Part shown: positions 19,294 through 26,623 of the stretch, piece after piece
Layout of the letters: each line of letters begins with the position of its first letter
Position numbering within the stretch: the stretch's first letter is position 1
Assembly (NCBI GenBank): GCA_005885515.1
Contig: VAWK01000003.1
Span: forward strand, 1-42,646
Reading direction: 5' to 3'
DNA length: 42,646 nucleotides
DNA from: Actinomycetota bacterium
Lineage (GTDB): Bacteria > Actinomycetota > Thermoleophilia > Solirubrobacterales > Solirubrobacteraceae
The notes under the pieces: model-generated
What the model was told of the DNA's origin: nothing
What the model saw: the letters and a program-made list of their open reading frames with translations, nothing else
Databases searched by the model: none
Made by a program: the position numbers and the translations under genes

Positions 19294-19928
19294 CTCCACG
19301 TTGCGCGCACTCTCTCCATCCAAGCCGCCAGTCGAGCTCGAAGCAGAGTGTCCGAAACCGACACGGTGAGCACCCCGTGAGTAGAGCGCCAGCTGCGTCC
19401 TTCTAACTGAGCGCTGTTGGACTTGCGTTGAAAATGAATCGCATTGGGAGCGATGCCAAGTGCCTCGCTCCAGAAGATGCGCAGCGCGGCCAAATCCTGA
19501 TCGGCGTGATGCTGGATCCAGAACGACAGAGGTTTGTTGGTCAGGCTGAAAATCCACTTGAACCCGAGCTTCAGCACCGCCATATCCGAGTTGCAAATAG
19601 CAACGCGATTGCGATTTCGCTTGGACCCCTCCGCTATGTACAAGCACACGAAGTCGCGAAAGCCCGGCTCGGCTGCGAGTCGGTCGAAGCTCTCAAGCCC
19701 ATCCTTGTAGGCCGCCTCGCGCAGCAACCTGTACTTGCGTTGCATGGCTCGATTTCCGCGTCGCTGGCCGGCATTGGCGCGGCCCGCGCGCGAGATCGGC
19801 AGATCCCGCACCCAGTAGTAGACCGTGCTGCGCGACAGCGCCAGCCGCTCGGCGAGCTCATCGATCGTGAACTGCCGCGCGGTGCGCATGGATAGCGCCT
19901 TCTCACGCAGGTATGCCGGATGAGCCAT
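19290..19928 (-). CDS. HTH + LAGLIDADG-like protein of unknown function
   Basis: Start at ATG 19928 (212 residues); GTG 19937 would add three residues but lies inside the palindrome described below. Residues about 18-45 (FTIDELAERLALSRSTVYYWVRDLP) form a helix-turn-helix. Residues about 90-205 begin FVCLYIAEGSKRNRNRVAICNSD. The CLYIAEGSK helix resembles a single LAGLIDADG motif, and the remainder (FWIQHHADQDLAALRIFW, RKSNSAQLEGRSW) fits the matching alpha/beta fold. Homing endonucleases and WhiA share these parts, WhiA in the opposite order. I know similar uncharacterised actinobacterial proteins but no function. The gene is poorer in GC (50-60% in several 60-base lines) than its neighbours, hinting at transfer. 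tRNA-Pro follows by 13 nt. Confidence 0.82.
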   Translation of the reverse strand: MAHPAYLREKALSMRTARQFTIDELAERLALSRSTVYYWVRDLPISRAGRANAGQRRGNRAMQRKYRLLREAAYKDGLESFDRLAAEPGFRDFVCLYIAEGSKRNRNRVAICNSDMAVLKLGFKWIFSLTNKPLSFWIQHHADQDLAALRIFWSEALGIAPNAIHFQRKSNSAQLEGRSWRSTHGVLTVSVSDTLLRARLAAWMERVRATWS

Positions 19929-19930
19929 TG

Positions 19931-19944
19931 CGAACACATGTTCG
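19931..19944. promoter_or_regulatory. Candidate LexA (SOS) box
   Basis: CGAACACATGTTCG matches the Gram-positive/actinobacterial LexA consensus CGAAC-N4-GTTCG, here inside a longer inverted repeat GCGAACA-CA-TGTTCGC (19930-19945). It ends 2 nt before the HTH/LAGLIDADG start codon, where LexA binding would block that gene. It is about 80 nt from the divergent DUF1015 gene. Confidence 0.5.
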
Positions 19945-20025
19945 CGCTGGCTTGGGACGAAACTGTCGCCGCGAAGCCCGCCCGCACGTGCGCCCGGCGC
20001 CCGCTGCTAGGGTCAGCCACCCGCC

Positions 20026-21282
20026 ATGGCCGATGTACAACCGCTGCGAGCGCTTCGCTACGACGCCTCCGTGGTAGGTCCGCTGGCAGGCGTGGTGGCG
20101 CCTCCATATGACGTCATCGACGCTTCCCAGCGCGCCGCGCTGATCGCCCGCTCGCCGTTCAACGTGGTGGCGGTCGATCTCCCGCAGGGCGACCCCGACC
20201 CCTATGAGACCGCGCGCGAGCTGTTCGAGAGCTGGCAGCTGCAGGGTGCGCTGGTGCGCGACCGCGAGCCGGCGCTGTGGGCGCACCTGCAGGACTACAC
20301 GGGGCCAGACGGCGAGCGGCTGACCAGGCGGGGCTTCTTCTGCCGCGTGCGAATCGAACCGTACGGCGCCGGTCGCGTGCGACCGCACGAGCGCACGCAC
20401 CCCGGCCCCAAGGAGGACCGCCTGCGGCTCACGCGAGCCACGCGGGCGAACATCTCCGCCGTCTTCTCGCTCTACTCCGACCCCGCCCAGGTCGCCTGGC
20501 AGGCGCTGTCGCCCGCGACCGACGGCCCACCGCTCCAGGACGTGACCGACGCCGACAGCACCCGCCACCGCCTGTGGCGGGTCTCGGCGCCCGAGGCGAT
20601 CGCGGCAGTGCAGCAGGCAACGGCCGACGCCGAGCTGCTGATCGCCGACGGCCACCACCGCTACGAGACGATGCAGGCCTACGCCGAGGAGGTCGGCGGC
20701 GAGGGCGAGCACCGCTACATCCTCATGTGCCTAGTGGCGATGGAGGACCCTGGGCTGACCGTGTTCCCCACGCATCGGGTCGTCAGGGGCCTCGAGCCCG
20801 ACCGCCGGGAGGCGCTCGCCGAGGCCCTACGACGCGACTTCGAGATCGCGGAGGTTCCCCGCGAGGGCATCGCCCCGCCACCGGGCAACGGTCCGCTGCA
20901 GCTCGGCTACATCGACTCCGACTCCCAGCGTCCGCTGCGACTCACGCTGAAGGACCAGGCGCTCGCGGATGCCGCGCTGAGCGACCGGTCACACGCCTAC
21001 CGGCACCTCGACGCCGGCGTGCTGGAGGCGTTGCTGCTGAAGGGCGCACTGGGGATGAGCGACGAGGACATCGCGCACTTCGACGGCCTCTTTTACGCGC
21101 GCGACACGGCGGAGGCGCTGTCGATGGTCGCCTCTGGCGAGTACGACGTCGCGTTCGTGATGCGTCCCACACCGGTGGAGGCGGTGCGCGACGTGGCGGC
21201 GGCCGGGGAGAACATGCCTCCCAAGTCGACCTACTTCTTCCCCAAGCTACTCACCGGCCTGCTGTTCAACCCGCTGTCCTGA
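20026..21282 (+). CDS. DUF1015-family protein
   Basis: The protein has 418 residues from ATG 20026. The family is widespread and unassigned in function; members are often met near serine and amino-acid genes. Family marks seen are VVAPPYDVID near residue 25, RVRPHERTHPGPKEDRLRL near 123-141, and IADGHHRYETMQAYAEE near 205-221, the last being the most conserved block. A TAGGGT at about 20008 close upstream may be the -10 of a near-leaderless transcript. Nothing in its neighbours suggests a role. Confidence 0.93.
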   Translation: MADVQPLRALRYDASVVGPLAGVVAPPYDVIDASQRAALIARSPFNVVAVDLPQGDPDPYETARELFESWQLQGALVRDREPALWAHLQDYTGPDGERLTRRGFFCRVRIEPYGAGRVRPHERTHPGPKEDRLRLTRATRANISAVFSLYSDPAQVAWQALSPATDGPPLQDVTDADSTRHRLWRVSAPEAIAAVQQATADAELLIADGHHRYETMQAYAEEVGGEGEHRYILMCLVAMEDPGLTVFPTHRVVRGLEPDRREALAEALRRDFEIAEVPREGIAPPPGNGPLQLGYIDSDSQRPLRLTLKDQALADAALSDRSHAYRHLDAGVLEALLLKGALGMSDEDIAHFDGLFYARDTAEALSMVASGEYDVAFVMRPTPVEAVRDVAAAGENMPPKSTYFFPKLLTGLLFNPLS

Positions 21283-21309
21283 CGGTTTCCGTGGTAGGCG
21301 CGCTATACC
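21279..21309 (+). promoter_or_regulatory. Putative osmC promoter
   Basis: TATACC at 21304-21309 is a good -10 in the context GCGCTATAC, shared with the lon and trxB promoters. CTGACG at 21279-21284 is the best -35 but the spacer is 19 nt. The -35 overlaps the DUF1015 stop. A strong ribosome site AAAGGAGA precedes the osmC ATG. Confidence 0.45.
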
Positions 21310-21340
21310 ATTGAGTTAGGAGGACAGCGAAAGGAGACAG

Positions 21341-21775
21341 ATGCCAGGGTCCGAAAAGCCGGCACGGATGAAAGCCAGCGCGATACGAGACGGGGGGAAC
21401 TTCAAGCACACCGTCCAGGTGCGCGATCACATGCTCACGGTCGACGAGCCACTGGGCGCCGGCGGCGCGGACGCGGGTCCGGATCCGCAGGAGCTGCTGG
21501 CCGCCACGCTCGCGTCGTGCACGGCGATCACGATCGAGATGTACGCGGCACGCAAGGGATGGGACATCGGCCACGTCGAGGTCGACGTCGAGTACAGCCC
21601 CGCCGAGCGGGGATGCCCGACCAAGTTCGAGCTCGTGATGCGGGTGCCCGACGACGTGCCCGAGGAACAGGTGGAGCGGCTGCGGGCGATCGCCGCCAAG
21701 TGTCCGGTGCACCGCGCGCTCGACGGCGAGGTCATGTTCGACGAGCGCATCCAGCGTGTGCACATGGCGGCGTGA
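21341..21775 (+). CDS. OsmC-family peroxide/thiol-stress protein
   Basis: The protein has 144 residues from ATG 21341 with AAAGGAG upstream. OsmC/Ohr proteins reduce organic hydroperoxides with two cysteines. Both are here: LASCTAITIEM (central helix) and KCPVHRALDG (second cysteine). The DPQELLAATLASC segment is the family signature. Residue pattern favours the general OsmC/YhfA group over Ohr proper. The following Nudix gene is in the same reading frame, separated only by this TGA. Confidence 0.93.
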   Translation: MPGSEKPARMKASAIRDGGNFKHTVQVRDHMLTVDEPLGAGGADAGPDPQELLAATLASCTAITIEMYAARKGWDIGHVEVDVEYSPAERGCPTKFELVMRVPDDVPEEQVERLRAIAAKCPVHRALDGEVMFDERIQRVHMAA

Positions 21776-21886
21776 GCCGCCCGACCGGCGCGCACTGAGA
21801 TCTCGACCGCGAGCGAGACCTCCTCGGGACAGATCCGCGCGGCGGTCCTGGTACCGCTGTTCCTAGACGCCGACACGCAGGCGTGC

Positions 21887-22390
21887 GTGGTGCTGACCAG
21901 GCGTCGCACCGACCTTCGCCGCCACGCCGGCGAGATCTCCTTTCCCGGCGGACGTCAGGACCCGCATGATCACCAGCTGAGCGACACAGCGCTGCGCGAG
22001 GCCGAGGAGGAGATCGGGCTGGACCGCTCGCAGGTCGAGGTGCTGGGGGAGCTAACGCCGGTGTCGACGTTCGCCACCAACTACCTCATCCACCCCTTCG
22101 TGGGCATGATCCCCGCCGGCCAGGCGTGGCGCCTGTCGCCGCTGGAGGTAGACGCCGTGCTCGAGCTCCCGCTGCGTGCGCTGCGCGAGGGCAAGACCCG
22201 CACGCGACTGGAGCGCCGCGGCATCTCGTTCGAGACCGACGCCTACGTCGTCGACCAGCACCTCATCTGGGGAGCCACCGCGCGCATCATCGCCGAGCTG
22301 CTCGAGCGCGCCGAGGCGATCATCCCCCGGTCTCCACCGGCACCCCCACGAGGCTTCCCCACTCCGTCCAGGAGCCGTCGTAGTTCTTGA
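21887..22390 (+). CDS. Nudix CoA pyrophosphatase-like protein, start codon unclear
   Basis: The NuCoA motif VVLTRRRTDLRRHAGEISFPGG and the Nudix box GGRQDP...TALREAEEEIGL identify a CoA (or acyl-CoA) pyrophosphatase of the NudL/PCD1 group. GTG 21887 is the first standard start codon, but it cuts the first beta strand: IRAAVLVPLFLDADTQAC, typical of the family, lies just upstream in frame (from about 21833) with no ATG, GTG or TTG before the OsmC stop. A GTG at 21772, overlapping the OsmC stop as GTGA, would be the expected start but is one frame off and stops at 21798. A frameshift, a rare start (ATC 21800 or 21833) or readthrough must be invoked. The last 24 residues are read antisense to the rhodanese gene. 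Confidence 0.8.
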   Translation: MVLTRRRTDLRRHAGEISFPGGRQDPHDHQLSDTALREAEEEIGLDRSQVEVLGELTPVSTFATNYLIHPFVGMIPAGQAWRLSPLEVDAVLELPLRALREGKTRTRLERRGISFETDAYVVDQHLIWGATARIIAELLERAEAIIPRSPPAPPRGFPTPSRSRRSS

Positions 22391-23171
22391 CGCGATCGTG
22401 TCCCAGCAGCTCGTGCAGGACGAACCAGGTGTGCGCCGAGCGCTCGCCGATGCGGCAGTAGGCGATGATGTCATCGCCGTCGAGAACGCCTTTGCTTGTG
22501 TACAGCTCGCGCAGCTCTTGCGCCGATTTGAACGTGCCGTCCTCCTGCACGGCAAGCGCCCACGGAACGGATGCCGCGCCGGGGATGTGGCCGGCACGCT
22601 GGGCGCCCTCCTGCTCGTAGCCGGCCGGCGAGATGATCTCGCCGGCGAACTCAGCGGGGGAGCGCACGTCGACTAGCCGCGTCGCCTGCTCGATCGCCGC
22701 CAGCACCTCATCGCGGCGCGCGCGGATCCCCTCGTCGCCGGGCCGTGCGACGAACCGGGCAGGCGCGTAGCTCGGAACCTCGGTGCTCGTGGGACGGCCG
22801 TCGGCGATCCACTTTTCACGCGGCCCGTTCAGCAGACGGACGTTGTGGTGGCCGTAGTACTTCAGGTACCAGTAGGTGTAGGCGGCAAACCAGTTGTTGC
22901 GGTCGCCGTACAGGACGATCGTGTGGTCGTTGGAGACGCCGCGGCTGCCGAACAGCTCGCCGAACTGCTGCGGCCCGAGGAAGTCTCGCCTGACCGGATC
23001 CTGGAGATCTTGCTTCCAGTCGAAGCCGATCGCGCCCGGAATGTGGGCCTCGGCATACAGATCTGGGTTCTCGTCTACCTCGACGATGCGGATCGAATCG
23101 TCGCCCAGATGCTCCACCAGCCAGTCGGCCTCGACGAGCACGTCCTTTGCGTAACCGGACACCGGTACCAC
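22320..23171 (-). CDS. sseA: Thiosulfate/3-mercaptopyruvate sulfurtransferase (two-domain rhodanese)
   Basis: The protein has 283 residues. I start it at GTG 23171; a GTG six nt... three codons in (GTGTCCGGT) is also possible. The N-terminal rhodanese domain (about 8-130) lacks the cysteine. The C-terminal domain (about 150-280) has the active C239 in IIAYCRIGERS, a six-residue loop of the thiosulfate-using type. RNNWFAAYTYWYLKYYGH between the domains is typical of actinobacterial thiosulfate sulfurtransferases. It converges with the Nudix gene with a 71-nt overlap of coding ends. A 38-nt AT-rich leader separates it from the upstream Rossmann gene. Confidence 0.93.
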   Translation of the reverse strand: MVPVSGYAKDVLVEADWLVEHLGDDSIRIVEVDENPDLYAEAHIPGAIGFDWKQDLQDPVRRDFLGPQQFGELFGSRGVSNDHTIVLYGDRNNWFAAYTYWYLKYYGHHNVRLLNGPREKWIADGRPTSTEVPSYAPARFVARPGDEGIRARRDEVLAAIEQATRLVDVRSPAEFAGEIISPAGYEQEGAQRAGHIPGAASVPWALAVQEDGTFKSAQELRELYTSKGVLDGDDIIAYCRIGERSAHTWFVLHELLGHDRVKNYDGSWTEWGSLVGVPVETGG

Positions 23172-23209
23172 CCTTCCACAAAACCTGATCGACTTTTAGG
23201 AGATTACTT

Positions 23210-23734
23210 TCAGGATAGCGAGCCGGCGTCCTCGTGCCGAGGCTCCAGCAGCCCCCGCACGGCCGCGCGCGCCTGCGCCAGCCACTCGCGCGTGTCGGCC
23301 GGGTCGGCCGTGAGCGGCGTCGCGGGGATCGCGTTGTGCTGCGCCAGCCCGCGCACCGTCGGCTGCTCGCCACCGGCGACGGCTCGCACCGGGACGGCAG
23401 GGCGCGCGGCCTCATAGATCAAGCCGCGCACCGTGGTGTCGATCAGCTGGCGCACGAACGCCCGCAGCCGCGAGCCGTGCAGCTCCTCCAGCTGGCGCGC
23501 GCTCCCGCTCGAGGACCCCAGCAGCCAGCATGCGAGCGTCGCGTTCTCCAGCGCCCCCCGGAGCGTGCCCAGCCGGTCGGGTGTGCCGATCCAGCACTCG
23601 GCGCCGATCGCCTCGATCGCAGCTCGACCGCGCTCCTCGCGCGTGGTGATGCGAACGGCATGACCCGCGTCGGCCAGCTCGGCCGCCAGCAACCGCCCCC
23701 GGCAGCCGCCGCCCACGATCAGGATGCGCGCCAC
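23210..23734 (-). CDS. Rossmann-fold NAD(P)-binding protein, function unknown
   Basis: The protein has 174 residues from GTG 23734. The opening ARILIVGGGCRGRLLAAELADAGHAVRITTR is a dinucleotide-binding beta-alpha-beta with GGGCRG in place of GxGxxG. It resembles short nucleoside-diphosphate-sugar epimerase-like proteins but is too short for a full catalytic SDR, with no YxxxK visible. It precedes the rhodanese gene on the same strand by 38 nt. Confidence 0.75.
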   Translation of the reverse strand: MARILIVGGGCRGRLLAAELADAGHAVRITTREERGRAAIEAIGAECWIGTPDRLGTLRGALENATLACWLLGSSSGSARQLEELHGSRLRAFVRQLIDTTVRGLIYEAARPAVPVRAVAGGEQPTVRGLAQHNAIPATPLTADPADTREWLAQARAAVRGLLEPRHEDAGSLS

Positions 23735-23978
23735 GGCGCGATCTTAGGCGGCAGCGAACGGCGTAGCCGCGACCAGGGACGGCGCCCGCGACCGCCGCTG
23801 CACGCCATGCGGAGAGGCGAGCCGGCTTGCGATGCCACCGCGACGACGGCGGCGACCGCCAACCCGGCCACCCCCGACACCGTAGGCAGCGCATGCAGCT
23901 TGGCCCAGCTCCTCAGCAGCGCGCCGGGGCAGCGCGGATCGATCTGCGCGCGGCCTCGACTACCATCGGCTACCCGCG

Positions 23979-25427
23979 ATGAGCGAAGCTGGCGCGCGCC
24001 CGCACAACCCCGACGTCCTGTCGCCGGATGCCCCCGGCGCGCAGGCCGACGGCAGCTCCGACGTGGTCACGATGGAGAAGATCGTGGCGCTGTGCAAGCG
24101 CAGGGGATTCGTGTTCCCCTCCTCGGAGATCTACGGCGGCGTGGGCTCGACGTACGACTTCGGCCACTACGGCGTGCTGCTGAAGGGCAACGTCAAGCAC
24201 GAGTGGTGGCGGGCGATGCTGCAGGAGCGCGACGACATCGTGGCGATCGACTCGGCCATCCTGCAGCACCCGCGCGTGTGGGAGGCCTCCGGCCACCTGA
24301 CCGGGTTCACCGATCCGCTGGCGGACTGCCGCACGTGCGGCCAGCGGTTTCGCGCCGACCACCTGCAGGAGCTGCAGTGCGGGCGCAAACCGTCCAAGCA
24401 CCCCGGCGAGGCGGAGGAGTGCTCGCTCACCGCCGCGCGCGACTTCAACCTCATGTTCGAGACCACCATCGGCCCGGTGAAGGAGTCGGGGGCGACCGCG
24501 TACCTGCGCCCGGAGACCGCCCAGGGGATCTTCATCAACTTCAAGAACGTGCTGCAGTTCGCCCGCAAGAAGCCCCCGTTCGGGATCGCGCAGGTGGGCA
24601 AGTCGTTTCGCAACGAGATCACCCCCGGCAACTTCATCTTCCGCACGCGCGAGTTCGAGCAGATGGAGATGGAGTACTTCGTGCCGCCGCCGGAGGCGCA
24701 GGAATGGTTCTCCTACTGGCTGGCAGAGCGTGAACGCTGGTACATGAACCTGGGCATCCGCCCGGACCACCTTCGCCTGCGCGCGCACGAGCAGGATGAG
24801 CTCTCGCACTACTCCTCGGCGACCAGTGACGTGGAGTATCTGTTTCCGATCGGCTGGTCAGAGCTCGAGGGCATCGCCAACCGCGGCGACTACGACCTCA
24901 CGCGCCACGCGGAGTTCTCGGGCGAGAAGCTTGAGTACTTCGACCAGGGAACCGGCGAGCGCTACGTGCCGCATGTGATCGAGCCGGCGGCGGGAGCGGA
25001 CCGGGCGACCCTGGCGTTCATCGTGGACGCGTACGACGAGGAACTGGTCGAGCGCGAGGGTACCGGGCAGGGCGAGCGGCGCACGCTCCTGCGCCTGCAC
25101 CCGCGCCTCGCGCCGGTGAAGGCGGCGGTGCTGCCGCTGGTGTCAAAGGACGGCCAACCGGAGCTGGCGCGCGAGGTGTATCACGCGGTGCGCGGCCGCG
25201 TGCAGGCCGAGTACGACGGCGGCGGCGCGATCGGCAGGCGCTACCGCCGCCAGGATGAGATCGGAACGCCGTTCTGCATCACGATCGACCACCAGAGCCT
25301 CGAGGACCGCACGGTCACGCTGCGCGATCGCGACTCGCTCGCGCAGGAGCGCGTCCCGATCGAGGGGCTCGGGGAGGAGCTCGAGCGGCGCGTGAACGCG
25401 CCGTGGCGCACACCCAAGCTAGGCTGA
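23979..25427 (+). CDS. glyS: Glycyl-tRNA synthetase (single-chain, alpha2 type)
   Basis: The protein has 482 residues from ATG 23979 and charges tRNA-Gly. It is the eukaryote/actinobacterial-like dimeric class II enzyme. Marks: KRRGFVFPSSEIYGGVGSTYDFGHYG near the N-terminus, the zinc-type CRTCGQRFRADHLQ insertion, motif 2 as GKSFRNEITPGNFIFRTREFEQMEMEYF, and the C-terminal anticodon-binding domain with APVKAAVLPLV. Length is normal. A TACCAT at 23961-23966 suggests a near-leaderless transcript. The 244 nt upstream hold no gene that I can see. Confidence 0.96.
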   Translation: MSEAGARPHNPDVLSPDAPGAQADGSSDVVTMEKIVALCKRRGFVFPSSEIYGGVGSTYDFGHYGVLLKGNVKHEWWRAMLQERDDIVAIDSAILQHPRVWEASGHLTGFTDPLADCRTCGQRFRADHLQELQCGRKPSKHPGEAEECSLTAARDFNLMFETTIGPVKESGATAYLRPETAQGIFINFKNVLQFARKKPPFGIAQVGKSFRNEITPGNFIFRTREFEQMEMEYFVPPPEAQEWFSYWLAERERWYMNLGIRPDHLRLRAHEQDELSHYSSATSDVEYLFPIGWSELEGIANRGDYDLTRHAEFSGEKLEYFDQGTGERYVPHVIEPAAGADRATLAFIVDAYDEELVEREGTGQGERRTLLRLHPRLAPVKAAVLPLVSKDGQPELAREVYHAVRGRVQAEYDGGGAIGRRYRRQDEIGTPFCITIDHQSLEDRTVTLRDRDSLAQERVPIEGLGEELERRVNAPWRTPKLG

Positions 25428-25437
25428 GCGCAGGGCG

Positions 25438-26601
25438 ATGGACTTCGAGCTGACCGACGAGCAGCGCCTGATCAAGAGCACCGCGCGCGAGTTCACCGAC
25501 TCCGAGATCGTGGAGCGCTCGCGCGAGAACGCGCGCAACCACCACTTCGACCTTGAGATGGTCAGCAAAATCGCAAGCCAGGGCTACCTCGGCGCGATCG
25601 TCCCGCAGCAGTACGGGGGCGCGGGCCTCGACTACCTGAGCTACGGGCTGATCGTGGAGGAGATCGGCCGCGGGGACTCGTCGGTGCGCACGGTGATCTC
25701 GGTGCAGACCTCGCTCGTGTGCTCGGCGATCCTCAAGTGGGGGACCGAGGAGCAGAAGCAGCACTACCTGCCGCGGCTGTGCGCGGGCGAGTGGCTGGGA
25801 TGCTTCGGCCTGACCGAGCCGGACACCGGCTCCGACGCGGCCAACCAGCGTACGCGGGCGGTCAAGACCGACGCCGGCTGGCTGATCAACGGGTCCAAGA
25901 TGTGGATCTCTATGGGCAACTACGCGCGCCTGGCGCTGATCTTCGCCCAGACCGAGCCGGCGCTCGGCTACAAGGGGCTGGCCTGCTTTCTGGTCGACAC
26001 CGACCAGGCCGGGTTCAAGCCGCAGCCGATCGAGCACAAGATGGGCCTGCACGCCTCTGACACGGCGTCGATCGCGCTGGAAGACGTGGAGGTGGCACAG
26101 GACGGGATCCTGGGCGAGGTCGGCGACGGCTTCAAGGTGGCGATGTCGGCGCTCGACTCGGGCCGCTACTCGGTGGCGGCGGGCTGCGTGGGCATCTGCC
26201 AGGGCTGCGTGGAGGAGTCGGTCAACTACGCCAAGCAGCGTCAGCAGTTCGGCCGCCCGATCGCGAGCTTCCAGCTGATCCAGGCGATGATCGCCGACAT
26301 GGTGCTGAAGACGGAGGCCTCGCGCATGCTCGTATGGCGGGCGGGCTGGCTCAAGGACCGCGGGCGCCCGAACACGCTCGAGACCTCGGTGGCCAAGCTG
26401 CACGCGACCGAGGCGGCCGTCGAGTGCGCGAACGCTGCCATCCAGGTGCACGGGGGCGCCGGCTACGTCGATGACCACCCGGTCGAGCGCTATTTCCGCG
26501 ACGTGCGCGTGACCACGCTGTACGAGGGCACCTCGCAGATCCAGAAACTGATCATCGGCCGGGCGATGACCGGCATCAACGCGCTGGTTCCCACCCCCTA
26601 G
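25438..26601 (+). CDS. Acyl-CoA dehydrogenase
   Basis: The protein has 387 residues from ATG 25438, 10 nt after glyS. It is an FAD flavoprotein of beta-oxidation-type pathways. Signatures: CFGLTEPDTGSDAANQRTRA (FAD/substrate strand), WISMGNYARLALIFAQT, and VTTLYEGTSQIQKLIIGRAM, whose Glu (YEGT) is the catalytic base of short/medium-chain enzymes. IGRGDSSVRTVISVQ near residue 75 recalls butyryl/glutaryl-type members; chain length cannot be fixed. It is followed by a 3-hydroxyacyl-CoA dehydrogenase gene, consistent with a fatty-acid or aromatic degradation pair. Confidence 0.94.
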   Translation: MDFELTDEQRLIKSTAREFTDSEIVERSRENARNHHFDLEMVSKIASQGYLGAIVPQQYGGAGLDYLSYGLIVEEIGRGDSSVRTVISVQTSLVCSAILKWGTEEQKQHYLPRLCAGEWLGCFGLTEPDTGSDAANQRTRAVKTDAGWLINGSKMWISMGNYARLALIFAQTEPALGYKGLACFLVDTDQAGFKPQPIEHKMGLHASDTASIALEDVEVAQDGILGEVGDGFKVAMSALDSGRYSVAAGCVGICQGCVEESVNYAKQRQQFGRPIASFQLIQAMIADMVLKTEASRMLVWRAGWLKDRGRPNTLETSVAKLHATEAAVECANAAIQVHGGAGYVDDHPVERYFRDVRVTTLYEGTSQIQKLIIGRAMTGINALVPTP

Positions 26602-26623
26602 ACCGGCGGCCGACTCGCGAGCG

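Noticed and set aside
18764-19369. Plus-strand frame containing AGFEPAT
   Set aside because: This peptide is the well-known false translation across the complement of a tRNA gene, here tRNA-Pro; the rest is an off-frame reading of the GFA gene.
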